64,000 bases of DNA from contig NZ_LR215036.1 in the NCBI RefSeq assembly GCF_900660645.1, positions 310,001 through 374,000 of the forward strand, in the 5' to 3' direction. The position numbers and the translations under genes were made by a program. The DNA is from Mycoplasmopsis citelli. Lineage in GTDB: Bacteria > Bacillota_I > Bacilli_A > Mycoplasmatales > Metamycoplasmataceae. Positions 1-11,700 of the stretch are shown one piece after another. Every line of letters starts with the position of its first letter. The first letter of the stretch is position 1. The notes below the pieces were generated by a model. That model made no database searches, was not told the DNA's origin, and saw nothing but the letters and a program-made list of their open reading frames with translations.

Positions 1-1680
1 TTTATTATTTAAATATAAAAGATTATCTTTCGTTTGTTCAGAGATGTTATTATTTTGATCCTCAGTAAATGATAAAGAAAGGTCAAATCAATTCTTGAGT
101 TCTAAGCGATTAATTTCTCGAATTTGAATACTTATAATACGTAAATTCTCATTTAAAATGCTAATTGATGATCCATTTTTTAATAAATTACTTATCTGAA
201 GAGAAATTCACGAAAGAAGTTGCTTATCAACCTCAAATCCTTTATCAAAAGCTAAAAGTGCTTGTTCATTAAGTTTTTCAAGAGCGTTTTTAAACATTAA
301 AACTACTAGTGCATTATCACTAATTTCTTCTAAAAGTATACGAAGATTGCTTAAATACTCGTTTACATTGCTATATTTTGCACTTAAAATATCGCTTAAT
401 TTTTGTTCAAAAAGCTTTGTTTCTTCATCATTAAAAGTTTTATCATTAAGATAATTTTGAATTTTAGAGTTAATTAAATCAATTAAACTTTGAATTGTTT
501 TTACTGACGCTTGCAAATTAGAAGCTTGAGCAAGAGCATTTAAAACATCACCTTCATTTGATTTACTAATGTTTAAAATATATTGAATTTCTTTATTTAT
601 TAAAGCTTGAATTTGGTCATTTAAATTGAGATTTTTTAAATTTTCTAATTGAGCTGGTATTAATGATGCAATTTCCTTAAATCCTCATTTTTTAGTTGTT
701 AAAATATTTAATTCATTATTAATAGCATCATTTAAATGCAAAATTTCTTGGTCTTTATCAAGAGCTAAAGTTGCGCTTTTACTTAAAGCTATTGCTTTAT
801 AGTTATTAATTCTTTTTAAAAAGTTATCTTTCATTGATTTGTCAATTTCTAACAATGAAATTTCATTCTTAACACGAACTAGATTCTCCAAAAATTTATT
901 TAAATTCTTATTTTGTTGTTCTTTTTGTGAACTTAATTGAGTAATAATTTCATCATAAACTTTTTCATACTCAAGTAAAGTATCTTTAGAATAATGCTCT
1001 TTTGAAAGCAAAGATAAAATTTGGTCAATAACTAAAAGTAAAGCACTTTTTTGCTCATTATTTGCTAAAGCAGAAATATTTTTAGTATGTTCAACATAAT
1101 TGGTTCAAATTTTAGTTTCTAAAGCAAAAGATAAATTATGTTGCTCTTCAATTAAAGGATCAATTGATTTATAAAATTCTGATAATGCTTTATCTTTATT
1201 TTCAAGAAATAAAATAGAATTAATAATTTTGTCTTTGCTTTGAGTAACTTGTTCTTGATAATCAACTTCTTTAACAAGTGAAGCATATTCATTAATTAAA
1301 TTTTTAAGTGTTTCTTGATCTTCGACTTTACTAAGAAGTGCTTTTAAAGTACAACATTTAAGCTTATTTCTTTGTTCAAGCATCATTGCAATACTTGAAT
1401 CTTCAATGTTTAAAAGTTGTTTTGCATAATTTAATTCTTCAAAAAGAGTTTTTACTTCCAAATTGCTTTGTGAATCTTCTTGAGAAATTGAATAATTTTG
1501 TAGAACATCTTGGGTTTTTAGAACTTGATTTTCTAATTCTAAAAAATGATATGTTTGCTTATAGGGAGGTTTATAGCTACTGTGTAGTGATAGCATTAAA
1601 CCAGCTGATAAAAGTGTGCCAAAACCAGCACTACCAGCAACAATTACTAATGTAGTGATTGCTTTTTTTAAATTTTTCAT
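1..1680 (-). CDS. Giant surface protein P, third copy (P_C), 3' part outside window
   Basis: I do not recognise a named family. This is the first 560 codons of a third paralogue of the giant P genes at 22739 and 40438. The frame is open to the left edge with TGA as Trp. The start ATG at 1680 has a GGAG site 7 bases upstream. Residues 1-30 form a Lys-rich start plus one hydrophobic segment without a lipobox cysteine, so an N-terminal membrane anchor is likely, followed by helical, Lys/Glu/Asn/Leu-rich sequence. Shared landmarks with the other copies are ETKIW, a YEKVYD stretch near residue 225 and NEQ-rich helices. It lacks the 16-bp repeat seen in the other two copies; the matching site (about 1340-1365) is simple sequence that keeps the frame open. 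It lies downstream of the two lipoprotein genes and their terminator, so it is probably transcribed from its own promoter. Function unknown; surface or adhesion role inferred. Confidence 0.8.
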
Positions 1681-1930
1681 ATTTTATCTCCAAAAGTTTT
1701 TGTTTTGTATATTAAAAATTTTTAAAAACAATTTTATTTAATCTACATAAAACTTTCTCTAAATAAATACTTAAATTTGCCATAGAAATTTTAATGGATT
1801 TTTAATTTTTAAAAATAAAAAAGAAAAAATTTTTTAGGCGATATTTGTGGGGATTTATTCAAAAAATGCTCAAAAATTTAAGCTTTTTTGATGTTTTTAA
1901 TTTTTTTATCCTTTACAAAAGTAAAATAAA

Positions 1931-1953
1931 AAACCAAAAAAACTTTTTGGTTT
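1931..1953 (-). terminator. Rho-independent-type terminator after lipoprotein gene 1
   Basis: A 10-bp perfect stem (AAACCAAAAA with TTTTTGGTTT) and 3-base loop lies just beyond the stop at 1986. On the minus strand it is followed by a T-rich tract. The rest of 1681-1985 is AT-rich spacer. I see no gene in it; short plus-strand frames there lack a plausible ribosome site. Confidence 0.65.
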
Positions 1954-1985
1954 GCCAATGTTTTTTGGTTTTTGAAGATGAAAAA

Positions 1986-3745
1986 TTACTTTTTCAAAAA
2001 TTCACTCATAGCTGGAAAAAGGTCTAAAGCAGGAAATAATCCTGTATCAATAAAGTGTTTATAAACAGTATAAAGCTCTTTTCGGTTGGCTTCTTGACCT
2101 TGGGTACCAGAGTAGTGAAAATCTCTTTTAATAATATTAAAAGTATCTGAAATTGGGAAATTATTTGGATCAACAAAAAGCATAGCTTTTTCTAAAGGTA
2201 TTTTAAATTGGGCTTGGAGCATAACAATAGTAGCTAGTAATACTGTTGAAGTTGGTTGAATTCCGAATAATTTTGTTTTAAATTTGCCACTAGCAAAGTC
2301 ATTTTTCTCAAATAAAATTGATTCATTATTTTCTAGAGCTTGCATATCTAAAGCCAGCATATTTTCTCACGAAATTGATGGATCTAAAATAATTGCTTCT
2401 TTCTCATGTCCATTAGTAAATTCCTTAATATATTCAAGTGCTTGATTTCCTTTATAAACAGGATGAAGTTTGTAAAAGTAATTGTATTGTTCAGGAGGAT
2501 AAAGCTCTAAAATTTTGTTAAAATATGCGTGCAATTCTTTTCGAGATAAAGTATCAGATTTAATTCGTCATGGACCATCTTTGTCTTGTCTGAATAAACT
2601 TGAACCAACAAAAACTAAATTCTTTTTAGTTTTATCAAGATTTTGCTTCCCATCAACAATTAAATCATCTAACTTTTTGTTATGTAAATTAACTAATTTA
2701 TTGTAATCACTTAAAAATTCATCTTGATTAAGCTGTGGTAAATCTTTGGTAACATTTAAATAATTTAACGGATAATCATAAACATTAATTTTGGCTCATT
2801 CAAAACCTTCTTGTTCCAATTGATCATTAAAACTTTTGTCATATTTTCCTGATAAATTGTAGATTTTAAACTTATCTTCAAGAGTGTAAAAGTGATGATA
2901 ATCGATTTTTTGTGGATTAGTAGTTTTTAAGCTATCTCAGGCTTTGAGTAATTCCTCTTTTGAAAAATGTGTTTTTTGATTTTTAACTCATTTAATATAA
3001 TTATCATTAATAAATTTATATGGTTGAGCATTTCCATCACTTAAAATAACAATTTTATTAGCATGTGCAAGCATAAAATCTCTAACTTCTGGTTTTAGAG
3101 CAGTAAAAGAAATATCTGGAATGTAAAAATCAAATAGCTTAACTCCCCTATCTAAATATGGTTTTAAATATGCTTGGAGCTCTTCTAATTTTCTAGGTAT
3201 AATCGAATAATCTACAAAGCGAAAATCATCTAAATATTTAGAGTTATCTAGTAATAATAATTGTCCTGGCTTAATATTAAAATTTTGCTGATAGTTTTTA
3301 AGTGCTACATCACCATATTTTGCAAGTAAATGCTCAAAGTTAAATCTTTGAGATTGATTTTCTAGTGTTTTTTGATATGAATTAACATCTGAATCAATTA
3401 AATATACCACATCATTATAAGAATTTTTCGTTTCTTGCTTATTAATAAGTTGCAACTGGGCAACCATGGCAATAAAACTAGAAATAAAAAATTGGGAAGC
3501 ATTTCGAGAAATGAATACACTTGGATATTCATTATTTGCTGAATCAATGATTTCGTTATTAAATTTTTGAAAATTTAAAGTTTGTTGACTTTGAATTTCT
3601 TGTTTCAAATTAGAAGAATTATTAGGGTTCTCTAAAGAGGGTTCTCTAAAGAGGGTTCTCTTTTAGTTTGTACACTATTACTGCAACTTGCTCCAATAAT
3701 TGAACTCGAAAGTAACAATGGAGTGAGTAATCATCTTTTTTTCAT
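1986..3745 (-). CDS. Putative GT80-like glycosyltransferase lipoprotein 1, phase-OFF
   Basis: Paralogue of the lipoprotein gene at 5592-3796. The ATG at 3745 starts a lipoprotein signal (KKRWLLTPLLL..., then GASC with the acylated Cys near residue 20). The frame then meets TAG at 3632-3634, inside a 14-bp tandem repeat. The remaining protein (3608-1986) is intact in another frame. Removing one 14-bp unit joins the two exactly, giving 581 residues reading REPSLENPNNSSNLKQE across the junction. The body carries SDG (Asp codon 3036-3038), a KLHP motif (His codon 2463-2465) and PTST (Ser codon 2247-2249). This is the order of the acidic-Gly, HP and serine motifs of GT80/GT52 sialyltransferases. 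A sugar-transfer role on the outer membrane face is inferred from motifs only. It probably shares a transcript with the gene 50 bases upstream. Confidence 0.7.
3625..3661 (-). repeat. 14-bp tandem repeat, about 2.6 copies, frame-switching
   Basis: The unit GGGTTCTCTAAAGA (plus strand) occurs at 3625-3638 and 3639-3652, then as a 9-base partial copy at 3653-3661. It sits directly after the lipoprotein signal of the gene starting at 3745. Because 14 is not a multiple of 3, gain or loss of a unit shifts the frame. The present copy number is OFF. One unit fewer gives a continuous 582-codon frame including the stop. Confidence 0.9.
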
Positions 3746-3795
3746 GATAAAATAAAATTCCTTTTTAAATCAATATATTAAAATTATATTAAATT

Positions 3796-5592
3796 TTATT
3801 TGAGGAATTCACTCATTGCTGGAAATAATTCTATAGATGGAAAAAGTCCAGTTTCAATAAAATGTTTATAAACTTTATAAAGTTCTTTCCGATTTGCTTC
3901 CTGACCATCATTTCCAGTGTAGTGAAAATCCCTTTTAACAATATTAAAAGTATCTGAAATTGGGAAGTTTTTCGGATCAACAAATACCAGTGCTTGTTCT
4001 AAAGTAATCTTAAACTGTGCTTGAAGCATAACAATAGTAGCTAGTAAAACTGTTGAAGTTGGTTGAATACCAAATAATTTTGTTTTAACTTGTCCGCTAG
4101 TAAAGTCATCTCTATCAAATAAAACTGATTCATTATTTTCTAGAGCCTGCATATCTAAAGCCAACATATTTTCTCACGAAATTGATGGATCTAAAATAAT
4201 TGCTTCTTTCTCATGACCATTAGTAAATTCCTTAATATATTCAAGAGCTTGATTTCCTTTATAAACAGGATGAAGCTTGTAAAGGTAATTATATTGATCA
4301 GGAGGATAAAGATCTAAAATTTTGTTAAAATATGCGTGCAATTCTTTACGAGATAAAGTGTCAGATTTAATTCGTCATGGACCACCTTTGTCTTGTCTAA
4401 ATAATGAAGAACCTGTAAAAACGATATTCTTTTTGGATTTATTAAAATTTTGTTTTCCAGCAACGATTAAATCCTCTAATTTTTTATTATCTAAATTAAC
4501 TAACTTATTATAGTCACTTAAAAATTCTTGTTCATTAAGTTGTGGTAAATTTTTAGTTATATTTAAATAATTTAGTGGATAATCATAAATATTAATTTTA
4601 GCTCACTCAAAACCTTCTTTTTCCAATTGATCGTTAAAACTTTTGGCATATTTTCCGTTTAAATTGTAGATTTTAAACTTATCCTCTAAAGTATAAAAAT
4701 AATGAAAATCGATTTTTTGTGGGTTGCTAGTTTTTAAGCTGTCTCAAGCTTTGAGCAATTCTTCTTGCGAAAAATGTGTCTTTTGGTTTTTAACTCATTT
4801 AATATAATCATCATTAATAAATGAATATGGCTGAGCATTTCCATCACTTAAAATAACAATTTTATTGGCATGCTCTAAAATAAAATTACGCACTTGCGAA
4901 TTTAAGGCAGTAAAGGAAATATCTGGAATATAAAAATCAAATAATTTTACTTGTTTATCTAAATAAGGTTTTAAATATCCTTGAAGTTCAGTAAGATTTC
5001 GTGGATAAACTGAATAATTTTGATAACCAGAAAGATTTAGATAATTTGGATTATCTAAAGCTAATAATTTGCCTTTATCAACATTATAATTATTGTTTTG
5101 ATCAGTTAAAGTAACATCTCCGTATTTATCTAATAAGTGTGCAAAATTAAAACGTTGCATTTCTTTTTTTGAAGTTTTTTCATATGAATTAACACTAGAA
5201 TCAATTAAATAAATTACATCATTATGTGGTTTTTGTTTTTCTATTTTACTGATTAATTGTAATTGAGCAACCATGGCAATAAAACTAGAAATAAAAAATT
5301 GTGAAGCATTTCGTGAAATAAATACACTTGGATATTCATTATTTGCTGAATCAATGATTTCGTTATTAAATTTCTCAAAATCTAATGTTGAATTAATTTC
5401 TTTGTTAAAATCAACATTTGTAGAAGCATTAGTATTGGTTTCTCCTTGATTGGTTTCTCCTTGATTGGTTTCTCCTTGATTGGTTTCTCCTTGATTGGTT
5501 TCATTTGTAGTTTGCGCTTTTGCACTACTGCATTGAGTACTAATTAATGATCCTGATAGTAAAATAGGTGCGAAAATTCAGCGTTTCTTCAT
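3796..5592 (-). CDS. Putative GT80-like glycosyltransferase lipoprotein 2
   Basis: Intact 598-residue lipoprotein. The signal is MKKRW followed by a hydrophobic core and STQC, acylation Cys at about 21. Next come a Ser/Thr/Gln-rich linker with a five-residue repeat (TNQGE) and a globular domain. I see SDG at residues 249-251 (Asp250), KLHP with His441-Pro442, and PTST with Ser513. Short matches around them also fit: FVGSS-like before the HP block and SWENML after it. Known bacterial sialyltransferases such as Pasteurella PmST1 (GT80) use D-D-G, K-G-H-P and S-S in this order, the HP binding CMP. The first acidic residue is Ser here, so donor and activity are open. The start ATG is only 6 bases from a perfect TATAAT, suggesting a leaderless mRNA. 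It follows giant gene Q_A and its terminator and precedes its paralogue by 50 bases. Confidence 0.75.
5434..5501 (-). repeat. 15-bp in-frame tandem repeat (TNQGE linker), about 4.5 copies
   Basis: Four full copies of ATTGGTTTCTCCTTG (plus strand) and a partial fifth encode a repeated Thr-Asn-Gln-Gly-Glu linker after the lipoprotein signal. The period is a multiple of 3. Copy changes would alter linker length, not frame, in contrast to the 14- and 16-bp repeats nearby. Confidence 0.9.
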
Positions 5593-5598
5593 ATCTTA

Positions 5599-5604
5599 AT
5601 TATA
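5599..5604 (-). promoter_or_regulatory. -10 box (TATAAT) for the lipoprotein pair
   Basis: A perfect minus-strand TATAAT ends 6 bases before the ATG at 5592, so transcription would begin at or next to the start codon. No Shine-Dalgarno-like sequence separates them. No clear -35 box is visible. It lies just past the terminator of Q_A, consistent with a new transcription unit. Confidence 0.5.
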
Positions 5605-5619
5605 ATCTAAAAAAGAAAT

Positions 5620-5672
5620 AAAACCCACCACTGTAAGCTAGTTTTAATATCTAGATTACAGTGGTGGGTTTT
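5620..5672 (-). terminator. Strong terminator after giant gene Q_A
   Basis: A 16-bp perfect stem (5620-5635 with 5657-5672, core ACCCACCACTGTA) has a 21-base loop. On the minus strand it is followed by TTTTATTTCTTTTTT. It lies 50 bases past the Q_A stop. Confidence 0.85.
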
Positions 5673-5722
5673 AAATTATAATTTTTTAGAGTGTTTATTT
5701 CTTATTAAATAAGGTTAATTAA

Positions 5723-8700
5723 TTAGCGAATTTTAAATCAAAATTTATTAATCATAGCGGAAGTTAAAGCAATTCGAGCTGTTGCTTTTTTAAGTTGATT
5801 CCCACTTGCTTTTCAATCTTTATTTGGAAGTGGTCTTAAGGAAGCTGAACTTGGAATACTGAAATTAGTTCGATAAACAGTACTTTGTCCACCATTAATT
5901 GGAAATATAGGGTATCCGCCAAAAGCTTCATTTTTTGTTGTTGGCAATCAGTTAGTAACACTATAAGAATTTGTTATAAAAATTTTATTATTAAAGGAAG
6001 CAAAAATTGAAAATGCTTTAGCTAAGTCTTCAGGTTTTGGTTGATAATTTTTAATATTTCCTCCAAAACTAGTTCAAAAATTACTTAAAAATTCTTTATC
6101 AACGCTTTTTAAAGAAGCGTCCGTTTTGTAATTGCTTAAACTTTGTTTTAAAGCATTTTTATCAAAAACAAATAAACTATTTTCAGTTCACGAATTATAA
6201 AAGTAAACCTTTCTTTTGACAACATCATAATCAATATTAAAGAAATACAAATTTAAATTTAATCCAGTTGGTAAACGATTTGGAGGGGTGTTATATCAAT
6301 AATATGGGTCATTATAAATGTTATAATGCCCTGTTTGCCTATGAACAAAAAGCTCCTCATATGTTCCAGGTTGATAATCTCCAACAATACCACCATAACC
6401 TGGTAATCCAGTAAGAAATCCACCATTTAATTGTAAAAAGGCAAATCCTTTTTCTTGATCACTTGGGATAATATTTAAAACCTCAAAATCTTTATTTGAA
6501 GTTAGAGATATATTATAAGTAATTGGGATAGTCAGTTGATTTTCAAAATCAAAACCATATTTACTATGTGTATTACGATTGTTTTTATCTAAATATGCAC
6601 TTAATCTAGATGCTGTTTTGCCATTTTGAGTGCTTGTAGTTGTATAGCGGATATTTTGTAAATTTGCATCACTTGAATTGTTTAAACTACTTAAATAATT
6701 ATCATTTGGTGTAATTACATTAGTGTCTAATTTTCTGCTATTATTAGCGTTTAAACTAAAAATTGCTTCATTCATTTTATTATACACTTTAGTAATAACA
6801 TCATTTTTAACACTAGAAGCATTGCTTACACTTGGATCTGATATTTGCGGAATATTTCATCCTGCTTCATCAACATCTAAAACTTCAACTTTAGTATTAA
6901 TTCCGGCTTTATTGTTATTAATGAAAATACTTGTTGTTTGATTTGGAATGGCAATAGTATCTAAAGTTTTAAAGGTAATTACTATTTCTTTTTCAATTTT
7001 TAACTCCCCAATATTAGTATTATTTGATTCATAAGAATACACAACTTTAGCTTTAAGTGACTGACGATCAACTTCATCTTGGGTTTGAGCCACTAAATCA
7101 AATCAACCATTAGCAGAATATTTTTTAATATATACTTTCAATTTTGATGCTGAAAAAATTGATTTTAAATCAGTATCATCTTTAATGTCTTTATTAGTAT
7201 AGGCAAATTGCTCAAACATATCTAAAAAGGTATCATTATTATCTATTTGAACTAAATCATTTTGAGCATTATGACTTAAAACTTCAAATCTTTTTATAAA
7301 TTCTTTTCGAGTAACATCATCTTTGGCAATTATGACTTTATATTTATGATTAAAAGCTCCATCAAGTCCGGCTTCACGAGGAGTAAGAGGGTTTGACTTT
7401 TTTGGATCATCATTTAGCGAACTAAGTAACATTTGTTTATTTTGATCTTCTTTAATTCAATTGTTATATTCAGTGATTTTATTTAATAATGTGCTTAAAG
7501 TATTATCTAAAGAATTAGTTCTATTTAGAGTAGTAAAATCAAAATTTTCAGTAGTTACGCTGTTTAAAGTAGTTAAAATTTCTTGCTTAAAGTTATTAAA
7601 AGCGTTTTTAATTGCATCAGTATCATCTGAAGAAGTGTTATATCTAATAGTTTCAAAAAGATCAGCAAAGACTTCTTTAAGAGGATTTTTTGCTAGTGCA
7701 TTAGTTACTGCATCTTTAACACTTGAAACTAAGTTCAAAAAACTTTGATTAAAAGTATTAACAAGAGTGGCAAAATTAGCTAGCGAACCTGAATCGTTTT
7801 TATTTTCTAAAGTTTGATAAATGTTATTTAGATCTTCGTATTGATTTTTAAAAGTATCGTATTGATTCTCAAGATCTTCGATATTATTATCTTTAAATAA
7901 ATTGTAATTTTGACCAGTTATATTAGCTTTTAAAGTGTCAAATTTATTAATTAATTTAACATAAAATCCACCTTGATCACTTCCTTGTTGAGCTTTAAAT
8001 TTTTCAGCAAATTTTTCTTTAAGTGAATTTATAAAATTCTTTAAAATACTTTGATAATCTCCATTAATAATACTTACTAATGAATTGATTTTTTGTTCAT
8101 AATTATTAATATTGCTAAAATCAAGACCTAAAGCAGAATTAATTTTATCTTTTAAATTAACGATGTTTTGGTATAAAGAATTATCTACATACACACCAGC
8201 ACGAACAATTGTTTTACTTGGAGCAAAATCATTAACATAATTTAAAACCTTATTTTTAATATTTTCGACAACATTAAGTGCTTTGGTGTATAAATCAAAA
8301 ATTTGTAAGTTAGCTACTTCTTTAGCATTACTTAAATAAACATTAACTTTTGAGTATGATAAAGAATCTTTACTTTGAATTGCAGTTTCTAAATCAGTAA
8401 TTCCTTTTGCAACAAAATTATCAACATACAAACTTTGAGTACTGCTAGAATTAACATGACTTTTTGTAGTATCAAAAAATTCTTTAATTTTTTCATTAGC
8501 ACTTTTTTGTTGTGCTAATTGGTCTTTTTTAGCAATGATTAATCGATCAATAGTTGCTTTAATTGTGTTAGAAAGTTGGATTTTAGCTTCTTCATTATTG
8601 TCATTGCTAGCTAAAGTCGCGATCACTCCAGATGGTCCATTAATTAAATTTTTAATTTGATTAAAGATTGTTTGAACTTCAACATTATCCAAAGTTGAAT

Positions 8701-11700
8701 CCTGTAAAGCGATAAAACCAAGAGCTTGATTATTTTCTCTTTGCAAATCAATAGCATTATTAAGAGTATATTCAATTAAAGAATTTTTCACTTCTTGACC
8801 TTCATTTGATTGAATATCTTTTACATCTCTAAAGTAAATTTTAAATAATGCTTCTAAATTGGTATTTGGTGCATTATATGCACTAATAAATTGATCTAAT
8901 TTATTTTGAATTACTCTTTTTTGATCTGCAGTTAAAGTAAAATCATTATCAAATTTAATTTTAACTGCATCATATTTGCTTAGTAAATTCAATTTAAAAT
9001 GCATATTAGTTAATTTTTGAGTAAGATTTTCAATTGAATTTTCACCTGTAATAACCATTTTTGTAGCATCATTATAATATCCATAAGCTTGATTAATTAG
9101 TTTATTAGCTTCATTTTTTGCATCAATAACTAATTTTTCATTGCTAGTAAGAATATTATTATAGGCATTTAACTCATAAGCTTTTTGAGCTAAATTTTTG
9201 AGCTTATCTAAGTTATTTTCAATTACATTAACTTTATTTCGAATAATGTTTAACTCACCACTTTCATTTGGAGAAATTGTCAGTGTGTTTTGAGTGTTAT
9301 TTTCTTTTTCTAAAATATCCAAAAAATTAGCTAAATCATTTTTAAACTTATCGTGAACTAATGGAGTAAATTCAATTTTCTTTAAATGGGCGATTTTTTC
9401 ATTTGTTTGATTGCGATAATTACTTTTAGCTTCAATTAGAGATAATTTAAGATTAATTTCTTGAATAATTTTATTAGTTAAATCCTGATATTGATCTACA
9501 CTTTTACCACTTTGAGAATTTAAGTTAAATAAATCATTAACCAAATAATGATTTTGAGTTTCTCTACCAAGCGAAGAGTTTAAATAAACTTCACTTTGAG
9601 GGATACTATCTCACACTAGTGAAAGAGCGTCATTTAAATCATGAGCTGAACTTGGAGAATTGTGAGCCAATAATGCATTAGTAAATGTTAATACATCTTG
9701 ATCGGTTTGAATAATATTTTTAAAGAAGTTAGCTTTTTGAATTAAAACTTCAATTTGACTAACAGCTTCTTGATTATACTCATTATTATTTGCTGCATTT
9801 TCAAAGTTATCTAAATAAGTATTAATTTTACTAAGTTTATCAAGTCCTGATTTACCATTTAAACTTTGTAAATTAAAAGAAGGTTTGTTAATTAAAACTT
9901 TAATTTCAGATAATTTAGTGGCCAGTTGATCTGAAACATTTAATTTTTGAATAATAAAATTAATTTGATTACTTAATTGAGTGTAAAATTCAATGTTATT
10001 TGCTTGATTATTTGGTTTATCTTTGAAATAATTTTCTCTTGCTTGATTAATAAACTCATTAAGCTTTTGTGAATATATACCAATTAAATTTGAGCTTGAA
10101 TTTTGCAATGAACCTAAGGTACTTTTAGCTTGATTTACACTAATAGCTAGTTGGGCTAATGCTGGAATTTCGTCTTTGATACGATTAACTTCAGTTAATA
10201 AATCTTTTGAAGTGATGTTTGGCACTTCTGTTTTAATTTTGTTAACATAAGTGTTTAATTTAGTTTCAATATCAGTATCATAAGTAGCTCCTAAAGCATT
10301 GTTTAGTAATTTCGCAACACCATATGATCCATTATTTAAATCAGTATTTTCTAAAGTAGCAAGAATATTTTCGCGAATTTCTTCAATTTTAGCTTCATTA
10401 AGATAGGTTTTATATAATGAAGTATGTTTTTCTTCAATTTGATTTAAAGAATCTGTAGAAATAAATAAAGAATTTTCAATTGAAGTTGTTAGATTACTTT
10501 GATCTTGATTTTTAGTTACATAATCAGCAATTCGTTTTTGTAAATTAAATAACTTATCAAATGCAATAATCTTTTGATTAATTTCTTTAGTGTTCTCTAA
10601 ATTCAAGTTATTTGAATTTAAATTATCAGTAATACTTGTTTTAAATAACTCAAAAGTTTTTTTAATTTTTGTGTGTAAATCACTACTTCCAAAAGCACTA
10701 GAAGAAACAATAATTTGCAGATCATTTAATTTATTCAAAGCTAAATCTTTTTGGTAACCGATTTCAAGTTTAATTACAAAATTATTAATATCATTAGTAT
10801 CAAAAATGCTTTTTTGACCTGATTGCTTAGCTTTGTCATATTCACTTTGAGCAACACTAAAATAGGTGTTAAAAGAATATTTAGGATTGGTGGTTTGTAA
10901 CTTTTTAGCATTATTACTTAAAAATGTTTCTTTTGCATTAGTTTTAATAATTGCTTGATTAAATGCATCTAAAAGACCTTTTTTAGCGGTTTTGTATTGC
11001 TTAATTTTAGCTTCAAATTGAGCTTTTTGAAACTCAATTTGTGCTACAGATAATTCATTATCATAAATAAGTGAATTGCTTTCTTGTTCAACTAAAGCAA
11101 TATAACTTTTAAATGATGCATAAATTTTTGAGTCTTTATTTTCTTCTAAAATTGCATTTAATCCTTGAACAACTTTAAGAAATTCATTTTTAGCCTCAAT
11201 AACTGATTTTGCTTTACTTAAAATCTCAATTTTAGCATTGATTTGATCTTTTTCATCACTGAGTGATAAATTGTTATTAGTAAGTAATTTTTCAATAGAA
11301 TCTGATAAGGCTTTAGTTGGTCCTTGATTATACAAATTATATAAATCAAGTAATTGCGAAGATTTATCAGCTAATTTTTTTAATAGTTCCATTTTTTCGC
11401 TGGCAATAATGGCTTTTTGATAATTAGGTTGGCTTTTTTGAACTAAAACATAATTAGCAATTGCTCCAAGATTTGTAAAATAATTGTTATTACTGAGCGT
11501 AGTTTGAGTTTTTTTAGTTGCTTGAATTAAATTATTAATTTCTTCAATTTTGTCTTGCTCATAAGCAAGTAAAATTTCATCTCCTCGATTAAATAGCTCA
11601 TCTTTTTTGTTTTTAAATAATTGCTCATTTGGAATTTTGTTTGAATTATTTAAGTGATCCATTAACTCGTCAGCGGATTTAATTTCTTCTTGAGCAGTAG

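Noticed and set aside
3600-3670. CRISPR-like or spacer array at the tandem repeats
   Set aside because: Repeats are head-to-tail without spacers and short; they are simple tandem repeats in coding DNA. No CRISPR array was seen in the window.
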